Source of the DNA: Caldilineaceae bacterium
GTDB lineage: Bacteria > Chloroflexota > Anaerolineae > Caldilineales > Caldilineaceae
Length of the DNA stretch: 7,669 nucleotides
Direction: 5' to 3'
Assembly (NCBI GenBank): GCA_015494005.1
Contig: WGCB01000732.1
Coordinates: 1 to 7,669 of the forward strand
Positions 1 to 7,490 of the stretch are shown here, one piece after another. The number at the start of each line of letters is the position of its first letter. The stretch's first letter is position 1. A program made the translations under genes and the position numbers. The notes below the pieces were generated by a model. The model was given only the letters and a program-made list of their open reading frames with translations. It had not been told where the DNA came from and did not search any database.

Positions 1-25
1 ATCCAAGCCTATTCCCCCAACGTAA

Positions 26-1039
<1,014 letters not shown>

Positions 1040-1061
1040 CCCTTGCCGCATCTCTCCCACC

Positions 1062-1068
1062 GAGGAGG
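1062..1068 (+). promoter_or_regulatory. Ribosome binding site deciding the hydrolase start
   Basis: GAGGAGG lies 4 nt before the ATG at 1073. An in-frame TTG at 1043 would give 10 more residues, but it lies upstream of this site and has no Shine-Dalgarno of its own. The ATG at 1073 is therefore preferred. Confidence 0.8.
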
Positions 1069-1072
1069 CGCC

Positions 1073-1873
1073 ATGCCCACAGCCGAGCTGCACACGGTTG
1101 ATCTGCACGGGGAGGAGCTCTGCTACAGCTTCTCCCACATCCCCGGGGAAGGCCCCCCGCATCCGCCCTTGGTCCTGGTCCACGGTTCCGGTGGGAACCA
1201 TCTCCACTGGCCCCCCCAGCTGCGACGCCTGCCCGGCGGCCCGGTCTACGCCCTGGACATGCCCGGCCACGGATGTTCCGGCGGTCGTCCTCGGCCCAGC
1301 ATCGCCGCCTACCGGGAGGTGGTCCGGGAGTTCGCCCAGGCCCTGGATCTGCCCCCCTTCGTCCTGGCCGGCCACTCCATGGGCGGCGCCATTGCCCTGG
1401 ACTTCGCCCTCCACCACCCGGAGCGGCTCCGTGGCATGGGCCTGGTAGGGACGGGGGCCCGGTTGCGGGTGGCCCCGGCCATCCTGGAGGGGCTGCTCAC
1501 CGACTTCCAGGCCACCACGGAGCTCATCACCGACTGGGCCCTGGCCCCCTCGGTGGATCCCAAGATGCGGGCCGCCGTGCTGGAGCGCATGCGGGAGACG
1601 CCGGCCTCGGTGATCCACAACGATTTCGCCGCCTGTGACGCCTTCGACGTCATGGGGAGGCTGGCGGAGATCCACACCCCGGCCCTCATCGTCTGCGGCA
1701 CGGAGGACCGACTCACGCCGCCCAAGTACAGCCAGTACCTGCACCAGCACCTGCCGGACAGTCGCCTGGTCCTGGTGCCCCAGGCCGGCCACATGGTCAT
1801 GCTGGAGCAGCCCCAGGCTGTGACCCAGGCCTTCCAGCGCTTCCTGGACGAGCTGGCCGCGTCCGGCGGCTAG
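1073..1873 (+). CDS. Alpha/beta-fold hydrolase
   Basis: A 266-residue single-domain serine hydrolase of the alpha/beta fold; the substrate is unknown. Visible motifs in order are the oxyanion-hole loop HGSGG (37-41), DMPGHGCS (62-69), the nucleophile elbow GHSMG (100-104, Ser102), the acid in GTEDRLTP (Asp212) and the catalytic His240 in AGHMVMLEQP. The triad is complete, so the enzyme should be active. Residues about 130-200 form the variable lid that sets specificity; I cannot assign it to a named subfamily (esterase, C-C hydrolase, haloperoxidase-like or peptidase). No signal peptide or membrane segment is seen, so it is probably cytoplasmic. The start at 1073 follows a strong Shine-Dalgarno. 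It lies 33 nt after gmd and 49 nt before the DUF4062-like gene on the same strand, so it is probably cotranscribed with them. A role in glycan biosynthesis is not implied by that position alone. Confidence 0.9.
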   Translation: MPTAELHTVDLHGEELCYSFSHIPGEGPPHPPLVLVHGSGGNHLHWPPQLRRLPGGPVYALDMPGHGCSGGRPRPSIAAYREVVREFAQALDLPPFVLAGHSMGGAIALDFALHHPERLRGMGLVGTGARLRVAPAILEGLLTDFQATTELITDWALAPSVDPKMRAAVLERMRETPASVIHNDFAACDAFDVMGRLAEIHTPALIVCGTEDRLTPPKYSQYLHQHLPDSRLVLVPQAGHMVMLEQPQAVTQAFQRFLDELAASGG

Positions 1874-1910
1874 CCGCTGCCATCTCTGGAGGAATTCGTT
1901 CCGGTTCAAT

Positions 1911-1919
1911 GAGGAGGAG
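1911..1919 (+). promoter_or_regulatory. Ribosome binding site of the DUF4062-like gene
   Basis: GAGGAGGAG ends 3 nt before the ATG at 1923 and supports that start. A second motif, GGAGGAA at 1888-1894, lies upstream. It is 14 nt from an ATG at 1909 in another frame, and that reading has no protein-like character. Confidence 0.75.
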
Positions 1920-1922
1920 CCC

Positions 1923-2498
1923 ATGTCCGAGACCCTGCGCCTCTTCGTCAGCGCCACCGCGGACCTGGAGCCGGAGCGGGCGGTCATCGGCCGCACCCTG
2001 GCCGAGCTGCCCGTGCAGATCCGGGCCCAGATCCAGCGCAGCCCGGTGACCGGCATCTCCTACGCGGAGCTCTTCGAGCGAGTGGCCCGCTGCGACCGCT
2101 TCTACTTCCTCCTGGGCCAGGACATCACCGCACCGGCCGGCGCGGAGTGGGAGCTGGCCTGGCGGCTGGAGCGCTCGGTCCTGCCCCTGCGCAAGGCCGG
2201 GCCCCGGACGCCCGCCGCCCAGGCCTTCCTGAGCTGGGCCCCGGTGCAGTGGATCCCCTTCCGCAGCCAGGCCGAGCTGGCCCGGATCATCGAGCTGGAT
2301 CTCATCGACCTGCTCCTGCACCCGGCCAACCGCTATGGCCTCAGCGTCCCGGAGCTGGAACGGCTGGCCTTGCGTCGCAAGCAGCTCCGGGAAGCCCAGG
2401 CGGAGGCCGGGGGCGAGCCCGGCGGCGCGGAGGGGGGCGGCGTCCTCCTGGACCCGGGCCGGCAGGAGCCGCTGGAGGGGGTTGAAGTGGGGGCGTGA
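1923..2498 (+). CDS. DUF4062-like protein, stand-alone
   Basis: A 191-residue soluble protein without signal peptide or membrane segments. The N-terminal strand and motif LFVSATADLEPER (7-19) resembles the FxSSTxxDLxxER signature of DUF4062. The following parts also fit that domain: ELFERVARCDRF (49-60), FLLGQD (62-67), AEWELAW (74-80) and VLPLRK (86-91). DUF4062 is often found at the N-terminus of large NTPase, TPR or WD40 proteins and has a flavodoxin/TIR-like arrangement; its biochemical activity is not established to my knowledge. Here it is not fused to any recognisable effector. From about residue 141 there is a helical, charged stretch, then a Gly/Glu-rich low-complexity tail (about 160-191) that is probably disordered. 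Its neighbours are the hydrolase (49 nt before) and the DinB-like gene (57 nt after). No function is assigned, and the family call is from motif recognition only. Confidence 0.75.
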   Translation: MSETLRLFVSATADLEPERAVIGRTLAELPVQIRAQIQRSPVTGISYAELFERVARCDRFYFLLGQDITAPAGAEWELAWRLERSVLPLRKAGPRTPAAQAFLSWAPVQWIPFRSQAELARIIELDLIDLLLHPANRYGLSVPELERLALRRKQLREAQAEAGGEPGGAEGGGVLLDPGRQEPLEGVEVGA

Positions 2499-2542
2499 GC
2501 AATGCCTGCGAAGCGCCTTCCCCTGGACCTGGCACCCACACG

Positions 2543-2548
2543 AAAGGA
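2543..2548 (+). promoter_or_regulatory. Ribosome binding site deciding the DinB-like start
   Basis: AAAGGA lies 7 nt before the ATG at 2556. An in-frame ATG at 2502 would add 18 residues, rich in Lys, Pro and Leu, that do not look like the start of a DinB fold. It also has no clear Shine-Dalgarno, so 2556 is preferred with moderate certainty. Confidence 0.55.
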
Positions 2549-2555
2549 TCTACCC

Positions 2556-3023
2556 ATGAGCATCCTCGACCCCATCAAGAAGGTAGCTGCGGACTTCATC
2601 CTGGAGCGCCCCTTCCGCAACAAGGACTTCTCCCAGCTGGCCGAGAAGCTGACCCTTTCCGGTCAGATCCTGGAGGACCGCATCCGCCGGGCTCGGGACA
2701 CCGACCGCAACCGGGGCATCCTCAGCCACATCATCGGCATCGAGCGCTGGGGGCAGGCCCGGCTGCGGGTCTTCCTGGGGGAGCCCTTCACCCTGGACGA
2801 GTACGACGGCTACCGGCCATCCCAGGACGCCACCTGGGACGAGCTGGCCCAGGCCTTCCGCGCCACCCGGGCCCAGACCGTGGCCTTGATCCGGGAGCTG
2901 GCCGCCCGCGAGCCCGAGCCCGGCGCCCGGGTGCTCCACAACCAGTTCGGCCCTCTCACCGCCCGGGGCTGGCTTCGCTACCTGGACTTCCACGCCAACG
3001 CCGAGTCCAAGAAGTTCCGTTGA
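2556..3023 (+). CDS. DinB-like four-helix protein
   Basis: A 155-residue, all-helical, probably cytoplasmic protein. The layout matches the DinB/YfiT-like four-helix superfamily, whose members are putative metal-dependent enzymes (some are thiol-dependent S-transferases). It has a first ligand helix with ILSHIIGIERW (residues 55-65, His58), an acidic middle, then LHNQFGPLTARGWLRYLDFH (127-146), which fits the family's pattern of a loop followed by the last ligand helix. The final helix usually carries HxxxH; here it reads His146-xxx-Glu150 (DFHANAE), so the second histidine is replaced by glutamate. His128 may also contribute. The protein may still bind metal through a His/Glu set, or it may have lost part of the site. 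It is last in the probable gmd operon, 57 nt after the DUF4062-like gene. No specific substrate can be inferred. Confidence 0.7.
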   Translation: MSILDPIKKVAADFILERPFRNKDFSQLAEKLTLSGQILEDRIRRARDTDRNRGILSHIIGIERWGQARLRVFLGEPFTLDEYDGYRPSQDATWDELAQAFRATRAQTVALIRELAAREPEPGARVLHNQFGPLTARGWLRYLDFHANAESKKFR

Positions 3024-3120
3024 CACACGGAAGTTGTGGGGCGGAAACTGCGACGTCGATCCTTCCCCCATCGTCACGCCCCTAGCCCGCGCCGTTTTCC
3101 CCCTTTCCCTGCTCCCGCGC

Positions 3121-3126
3121 TATAAT
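3121..3126 (+). promoter_or_regulatory. Sigma-70-type -10 box giving a probable leaderless transcript
   Basis: A perfect TATAAT stands out in a C-rich stretch. Taking its last base as -7 puts the transcription start at 3133-3134, on the ATG at 3134. No Shine-Dalgarno exists in the 7 nt between, so the mRNA is probably leaderless. No TTGACA-like -35 is visible at 16-18 nt spacing. A TTGACA at 3020-3025 is about 95 nt too far upstream. Confidence 0.7.
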
Positions 3127-3133
3127 TCAGCCC

Positions 3134-4723
3134 ATGAATGCCATCGACAACCGGCTTCCCAGACGCCTGGGGCTGTGGACCCTGCTCCTCCTGGGCATCT
3201 TCGCCTGGGCCCCCACCACCTACCCCGGCTACTGGCAAGCCCTGGAGGGCTTCGTCCCTGTCCTCAACGCCGCCAACCCCGGCCCTCTGGCCGACATCGC
3301 CACAGCCCCCGATCTGTGGCGAGGCACCGGCGGCGCGGCTTTCTTCATCGCCCGTCCCCTCATCGTCTTCCTGGGCCTGGCCCCGGTGACCGGGGTGCGC
3401 CTCACCTTCGCCCTGGCCTTCGTCCTGGCCAGCCTGGGGACCTACGTCTGGCTCTACCCTCGCCTGGGGGACCGGGGCGCGGCCCTGGCTGGCCTGCTCT
3501 ACGCCCTCTTTCCCCCCTTCCTGGCCACCGTCTACGTCCGTGGCAGCCTGAGCGACGCCCTGATCCTGGCCCTGCTGCCCGTGGCCCTGGCTGGCTTCAC
3601 CATCTACGCCCAGACCCGCTTCCCCGGCGCGGCCGGCGTGGCCGTCATCGCCACCCTCTGGATGTGGCGCACCCAGGCGGGCCTGGCCCTCCTGGCCACC
3701 CTCATCCTCCTGGCCTACGTCCTCTGGGTGGAGCGGGATCGCCTGGGCGGCCTGGTGGTCCTGGTCACTGGCGTGGCCGGGCTTCTGGCCCTGCTGCCCT
3801 TCTGGTCCCTGCGCGCCCCGCCCCCGGTTCCCTTCCAGGAGCACTTCCTCCACCCCTTCCAGCTCCTGGGGAGCGGCTGGCAGGTGGCCCCCAGCCAACC
3901 CGGCTGGCAGGACGGCTACCCCTTCCAGCTGGGCTTCCCGGCCATCGCCTTCGCCCTGGTCCTGGCCTGGCTGCTCTGGCAAAACGGGCGGGACCCAGAC
4001 TGGTCCGGGCCGCTTCCCCCCGGTGGGGACCCAGCTCTCGTCAGGCTGTTGGGGTTTGGAGGTGCGCTGGTGGCCCTGTGCGTTCTCCTCAGCCTGGGGA
4101 TCAGCGAGCCCATCTGGCGACTGACCCGGGGCGAGCGCCTGCTCACCTACCCCTGGCAGCTCCTGCTCTTCACCGCGCCCTTCCTGGCCGCCATGGCCGG
4201 CAGCCTGCCCCGGATCCGCCCTCGCCTGGGCTGCACCGGCTACTGGAGCGGCCTGCTCCTCCTGGTGCTCCTGGGGAGCTACCCCTACCTGGCCCCGGAC
4301 TTCATCCCCTACCAGCCCCCGGCCCGGCCCGCGGCCATCCTGGGCCCTCGGGACGACATCCTCGTCCTGGAGGCCAACCTGACCGAGCGCTCCCAGCCGC
4401 CCCAGGCCGAACTGGAGGTGATCTGGCAGCCCCTGCGCCCCATCGGCTTCGACTACAACGTCTTCTTCCAGGCCCTCCAGAAGGATCCCCAGAGCGACCA
4501 GCTCCAGGTGGTCGCCCAGCTGGATATCCAGCCCCTGCCGGATCGGCCGGCCACCACCTGGCGAGTGGGCGAGGTGCTCACCGCCACCTACACCCTGGCC
4601 CTGCCTGTGGACCCGGCCCAGGCGGATCTTCGCTACTATTTCGGCTACTACGACTGGCGGGACGGCAGCCGCCTGCCCGTGAACGGCGGCGCGGACGACA
4701 AGGTGGTGCTCTATGGCCGCTAA
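3134..4723 (+). CDS. Polytopic membrane protein, PTPS-related/YfhO-like, with C-terminal exported domain
   Basis: A 529-residue inner-membrane protein. The N-terminus is basic (RLPRR), followed by about eleven hydrophobic segments (around 12-28, 66-84, 88-107, 114-134, 138-158, 165-199, 205-224, 266-283, 302-322, 338-354 and 369-385). A soluble tail of about 130 residues follows (398-529), rich in predicted beta strands and ending in the YDWRDGSRLPV (506-516) type motif. That tail resembles the domain at the end of many Chloroflexota GT-C-like proteins and probably lies outside the membrane. The motif YVRGSLSDAL (134-143) after two hydrophobic segments matches the PTPS-related membrane family (the name does not imply pterin chemistry) and matches the next gene's YVRANLAESM. 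The acidic DARHH motif of that neighbour is not kept: here the region reads PGYWQALEGF (31-40). A role in glycan or lipid-linked sugar transfer is inferred from topology. The start is the ATG next to the -10 box. Confidence 0.75.
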   Translation: MNAIDNRLPRRLGLWTLLLLGIFAWAPTTYPGYWQALEGFVPVLNAANPGPLADIATAPDLWRGTGGAAFFIARPLIVFLGLAPVTGVRLTFALAFVLASLGTYVWLYPRLGDRGAALAGLLYALFPPFLATVYVRGSLSDALILALLPVALAGFTIYAQTRFPGAAGVAVIATLWMWRTQAGLALLATLILLAYVLWVERDRLGGLVVLVTGVAGLLALLPFWSLRAPPPVPFQEHFLHPFQLLGSGWQVAPSQPGWQDGYPFQLGFPAIAFALVLAWLLWQNGRDPDWSGPLPPGGDPALVRLLGFGGALVALCVLLSLGISEPIWRLTRGERLLTYPWQLLLFTAPFLAAMAGSLPRIRPRLGCTGYWSGLLLLVLLGSYPYLAPDFIPYQPPARPAAILGPRDDILVLEANLTERSQPPQAELEVIWQPLRPIGFDYNVFFQALQKDPQSDQLQVVAQLDIQPLPDRPATTWRVGEVLTATYTLALPVDPAQADLRYYFGYYDWRDGSRLPVNGGADDKVVLYGR

Positions 4724-6644
4724 GCCCACAGCCCGCCCCGCCTCCCCGAACCAGCCCGGCCTGCCCCTCTGGCGGGACGGCCTTTTCTGGCTGGCCCTGG
4801 CCTTGACCCTCTTCGCGGTGGCCCCCTTCCTCCTGCCTGGCTACTTCTGGGGCGCCAACGACGCCCGCCACCACGTCTACTTCCTCTTCGAGTTCGACCG
4901 GGTGGTCCAGGACGGTATCTGGTGGCCCCGCTGGAGCCCGGACTTCGCCTTCGGCTACGGCTACCCCTTCTTCAACATCTACGGGCCTTTCAGCCACTTC
5001 CTGGCGGAGGGGCTGCTGCGCTTCCTGGGCTTCAGCTACACCGGCGCCATCGAGGCCGTCTTCGTCCTGAGCATCCTGGGCAGCGCGGGGGCCATGTACG
5101 CCTTCGTCCGCTCCTGGGCCGGGCGCCAGGCCGGGCTCCTCTCCGCCCTGGTCTACACCTACGCGCCCTATCACCTGTTGGATCTCTACGTGCGGGCCAA
5201 CCTGGCCGAGAGCATGGCCTTCGTCTGGCTGCCCCTCTGCCTGTGGACCTTCCGGGAGGTGGTGCGCCGGCCCCGTCTGCCCTGGATCCTGGCCGCGGGG
5301 GTCAGCTACGCGGGGCTCATGCTCACCAGCAACCTGGTCATCGTCCTCTTCACGCCCCTGCTGGCCCTCTACGTCCTGGCCCTGGTCTGGATCCACGCCC
5401 CGGCCCGCGCTCTGGACAGCCGCTCCTGGCCTGGCCGCCTGGGGGGATGGCTGGTCACCGGGCTGGGTCCCCTGGCTGGCGGCCTCTTCGGCCTGGGGCT
5501 GAGCGCGGTCTTCTGGCTGCCCATGCTCCTGGAGCGTCGCTACGTCCGGGTGGACCAATGGTTCGCCGGCCGCTACGACTTCCGGGACGATTTCCTCTAC
5601 TTCTTCCAGCTCTTCAGTCCTCGTTGGGGATTTGGGGTCAGCCAGCCTGGCCCAGACGACCCTGTCGGCTTCCAGCTGGGCGCGGCCGCCCTGGCTCTGG
5701 CCGTCATCAGCGTGCTCTGGGCCTGGCGGACTCGTCCCTGCTGGCGAGTGGAGCTGGGCGTCTTCGTCCTGGCTGGGACGGTCACCACCCTGCTGACCCT
5801 GCACCCGCTGGCTCCCCTCTGGGACTGGCCCGTGCTGGGGACCATCCTCCAGTTCGCCCAGTTCCCCTGGCGCTGGCTCACGGTGACGACCCTGGTCCTG
5901 GGCGTGCTGGGAGGGCTGATCCTGGCCCGGGGGCACGAGTGCCAGCTCCCCGAGGAGGTCCCGGAGGCGGGCCTGAGCCTGCCCTTGCTGGTCCTGGCCG
6001 CCCTGGTGATCCTGAGCAGCTACCCCCTGCTCCGGGTGCAGATCCGGGAGCCGGCGGAGGGGCCGGTGAGCCTGGCCGGGCTCATGCGCTTCCAGCGGGA
6101 CGCGGACGAGCTCACGGGCAGCACGGCCTGGGTCAAGGAGATCCCCACCTGGAGCGACATGGCCGAGTACTACATCCGTCTGGATGAGGCCGGCCAGCCC
6201 GTCACCCCGGTGACCACCAACGTGGACTATGGCGCCATCGACCCGGAGAAGCTGGTGGTGGGCTCCGTGGCCCACAACACGGTCATGGAGGAGGTCTTCT
6301 TCTGCACGAACCCGGACCGGGAGGCGGGCGCCTGCAGCCCTCGGGACGATCAGCGCATCGTCTTCAACCGCTTCTACTACCCGGGCTGGCGGGCCTGGCT
6401 CCTGGACGGGATGCACGGCCAGCCCGTGGAGGAGCTGCCCATCCTCCCGGAGGAGGAGGGCACCCTGGGGCGCATCACCGTGCCCGTGCCCCCCACCGGC
6501 CAGGGCTACATCCTCCTGCGCTACCAGGACACGCCGCCCCGGGTCATCGGCAAGTGGATCAGCTGGATCACGCTGGCGCTGGCCATTCTGCTTTTGGCTG
6601 TAAGGAAAATTGGCCTTTGGCGTCGATTCGTGGTAAAAGAGTAA
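4713..6644 (+). CDS. Polytopic membrane protein, PTPS-related/YfhO-like (GT-C-like)
   Basis: A 643-residue inner-membrane protein with about twelve hydrophobic segments. After the first (24-42) comes PGYFWGANDARHH (42-54); an acidic residue after the first membrane segment is typical of GT-C glycosyltransferases, so Asp50 is a candidate catalytic residue. Next come FGYGYPFFNIYGP (80-92) and YVRANLAESMAF (159-170), both typical of the PTPS-related membrane family. A soluble domain (about 440-611) has YYPGWRAWLLDG (555-566) and RYQDTPPR (603-610), as in YfhO-like C-termini, then a last membrane segment (612-630) and a basic tail (RKIGLWRRF). Exported-sugar or lipid-linked glycan transfer is likely, but donor and acceptor are unknown. 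The ATG lies inside the end of the upstream gene (11-nt overlap) with AGGTGG 5 nt before it, indicating translational coupling. Codon use becomes A/T-rich from residue 625 to the stop. Confidence 0.8.
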   Translation: MAAKPTARPASPNQPGLPLWRDGLFWLALALTLFAVAPFLLPGYFWGANDARHHVYFLFEFDRVVQDGIWWPRWSPDFAFGYGYPFFNIYGPFSHFLAEGLLRFLGFSYTGAIEAVFVLSILGSAGAMYAFVRSWAGRQAGLLSALVYTYAPYHLLDLYVRANLAESMAFVWLPLCLWTFREVVRRPRLPWILAAGVSYAGLMLTSNLVIVLFTPLLALYVLALVWIHAPARALDSRSWPGRLGGWLVTGLGPLAGGLFGLGLSAVFWLPMLLERRYVRVDQWFAGRYDFRDDFLYFFQLFSPRWGFGVSQPGPDDPVGFQLGAAALALAVISVLWAWRTRPCWRVELGVFVLAGTVTTLLTLHPLAPLWDWPVLGTILQFAQFPWRWLTVTTLVLGVLGGLILARGHECQLPEEVPEAGLSLPLLVLAALVILSSYPLLRVQIREPAEGPVSLAGLMRFQRDADELTGSTAWVKEIPTWSDMAEYYIRLDEAGQPVTPVTTNVDYGAIDPEKLVVGSVAHNTVMEEVFFCTNPDREAGACSPRDDQRIVFNRFYYPGWRAWLLDGMHGQPVEELPILPEEEGTLGRITVPVPPTGQGYILLRYQDTPPRVIGKWISWITLALAILLLAVRKIGLWRRFVVKE

Positions 6645-6650
6645 GGAGGA
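6643..6650 (+). other. Orphan Shine-Dalgarno motif after the membrane-protein stop
   Basis: AAGGAGGA overlaps the TAA stop at 6642-6644. No ATG, GTG or TTG follows within the usual 4-12 nt. It does not serve the NUDIX gene, which has its own site more than 110 nt downstream. It may be a leftover from a lost gene, or chance. The rest of the 133-nt spacer 6645-6777 shows no convincing promoter or terminator. Confidence 0.4.
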
Positions 6651-6766
6651 AACCCCGAAACGTAAGGGACAATACGGACCCGATTGCCACCTTCCGCTTC
6701 ACTCATTGCAGCGACCAACCATCAACCCAAGCGAAACCTCTCCCATGCACTCCTCTCCCCATCACC

Positions 6767-6773
6767 AAGGAGG
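6767..6773 (+). promoter_or_regulatory. Ribosome binding site deciding the NUDIX GTG start
   Basis: AAGGAGG lies 4 nt before GTG at 6778. Upstream in-frame starts (TTG at 6706, ATG at 6745) lack such a site and add a Ser/Pro/His-rich leader with no resemblance to the family. Confidence 0.8.
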
Positions 6774-6777
6774 CCCC

Positions 6778-7416
6778 GTGGATATCCCCATCCATTCAGC
6801 CCGCGCCACATCCTCGTTTGCCATCAACCCTCGAGAAGTGGAGCACCTGGCCCGTCGCTACGGCCAGCCTGTCTACCGGCAGTGCGACATCCAGGCCGAT
6901 GCCCACGTCCGCGCCCACCGCTGGCGGGACAAGCCGGACCGTCGGGGCGAGGTGGTCTTCGCCATCCGCCAGCCCAACGGCCACATTCTCCTCCACACCA
7001 AGCGCAGCTATCGGCGGCCCATCTATCGCCTGCCCACCGGCGGCATCCGCCCGGACGAGGCCGTGGAGGCCGCGCTCTACCGCGAGATAGACGAGGAGAC
7101 CGGCCAGGAGGTGGTGGTGGAGCGCTTTCTGGGCATCCTGGACTGCTGTTTCCACCACGACGGCTCCCAGGTGCGTTTTCCCAGCTACGTTTTCTACCTG
7201 CGCAGCCTGACCAGCCGCCTGGAGAACCGGGACGGCGAGGTCCTCCGCTTCCGCACCGTTTCCCTGCCTCGCCTGCGCTGGGTGGCCGCGGGCCTGCGCA
7301 GCCTGGACGGGGACCGGCGCTGCTGGGGCCAGTGGCGCGCCCTGGCCCACGACCTGGTTTACCAGCTCCTCCGCCCGCGCATCCCTCGCACGAAAATGGC
7401 CCGCCGAAACGGGTGA
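6778..7416 (+). CDS. NUDIX hydrolase
   Basis: A 212-residue cytoplasmic NUDIX-fold protein, predicted to cleave a nucleoside-diphosphate-linked compound with Mg2+ or Mn2+. The NUDIX box is complete at residues 88-110: Gly88, five residues, Glu94, seven residues, then REIDEETGQ (102-110). Glu103, Glu106 and Glu107 are the expected metal ligands. The last box position is Gln rather than the usual aliphatic residue. The preceding strands VVFAIRQPNGHILLHTKR (59-76) and YRLPTGG (83-89) fit the fold. Residues 1-50, with an ARRYG segment, and the basic C-terminal helices (about 165-212, ending RTKMARRNG) lie outside the core and may set specificity or contact nucleic acid. The substrate is unknown; housekeeping pyrophosphatase, ADP-sugar or mRNA-cap activities are all possible. 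It sits 133 nt after the membrane-protein pair and 120 nt before pheT. With no promoter visible in front, readthrough from upstream is possible. Confidence 0.9.
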   Translation: MDIPIHSARATSSFAINPREVEHLARRYGQPVYRQCDIQADAHVRAHRWRDKPDRRGEVVFAIRQPNGHILLHTKRSYRRPIYRLPTGGIRPDEAVEAALYREIDEETGQEVVVERFLGILDCCFHHDGSQVRFPSYVFYLRSLTSRLENRDGEVLRFRTVSLPRLRWVAAGLRSLDGDRRCWGQWRALAHDLVYQLLRPRIPRTKMARRNG

Positions 7417-7430
7417 TTCCCCCCAGACTG

Positions 7431-7439
7431 TGATAAAAT
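7431..7439 (+). promoter_or_regulatory. Extended -10 promoter of pheT
   Basis: TGATAAAAT fits the extended -10 form TGn-TAAAAT (hexamer 7434-7439, five of six consensus bases). It is an A/T-rich island just after the NUDIX stop. The expected transcription start is near A7446, giving a leader of about 91 nt. No good -35 is seen at 17-nt spacing, which extended -10 promoters tolerate. Confidence 0.6.
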
Positions 7440-7449
7440 AGCCGGAGCC

Positions 7450-7490
7450 TGGGCCCAGACAGCAGGGGCCTGGCAGGCCCGCGTGGCCCA
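7450..7490 (+). promoter_or_regulatory. Two-tier stem-loop in the pheT leader
   Basis: An inner hairpin pairs GGGCCT (7466-7471) with AGGCCC (7475-7480) around a 3-nt loop. An outer stem pairs TGGGCC (7450-7455) with GGCCCA (7485-7490). Because all arms share GGGCC/GGCCC, alternative pairings are possible. No U-tract follows, so it is not a standard terminator. No T-box signature is visible. A regulatory role is inferred only. Confidence 0.45.

Noticed and set aside
1909..1923. ATG at 1909 downstream of GGAGGAA (1888-1894) as a small gene or alternative start
   Set aside because: Its frame differs from the DUF4062-like gene, the spacing of 14 nt is long, and the reading is an Arg/Ser/Pro-rich shadow.
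3020..3025. TTGACA overlapping the stop of the DinB-like gene, as a -35 box
   Set aside because: No -10-like hexamer lies 16-18 nt downstream (the region reads GGAAAC), and the TATAAT at 3121 is far outside the allowed spacing.
3038..3082. Possible terminator: GGGGCG (3038-3043) pairing with CGCCCC (3077-3082)
   Set aside because: The loop is 33 nt, only weak competing inner pairings exist, and no T-tract follows. It is not enough for a Rho-independent terminator, although a transcript boundary must lie near here if the -10 box at 3121 is used.
3074..4729. 551-codon open frame on the - strand opposite the first membrane protein
   Set aside because: The translation is dominated by Gln, Gly, Glu, Asp and Ala, as expected from the complement of G/C-ending codons. 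It has no recognisable motif, while the + strand frame has clear membrane topology and family motifs.
3034..4806. 590-codon + strand frame overlapping the first membrane gene
   Set aside because: It is a Pro/Gly/Arg/His-rich out-of-frame shadow typical of G+C-rich coding DNA. It lacks membrane topology and a ribosome binding site.
4578..6416. 612-codon open frame on the - strand opposite the second membrane protein
   Set aside because: It has the same shadow composition and no domain features. The opposite strand encodes a recognisable PTPS-related/YfhO-like protein.
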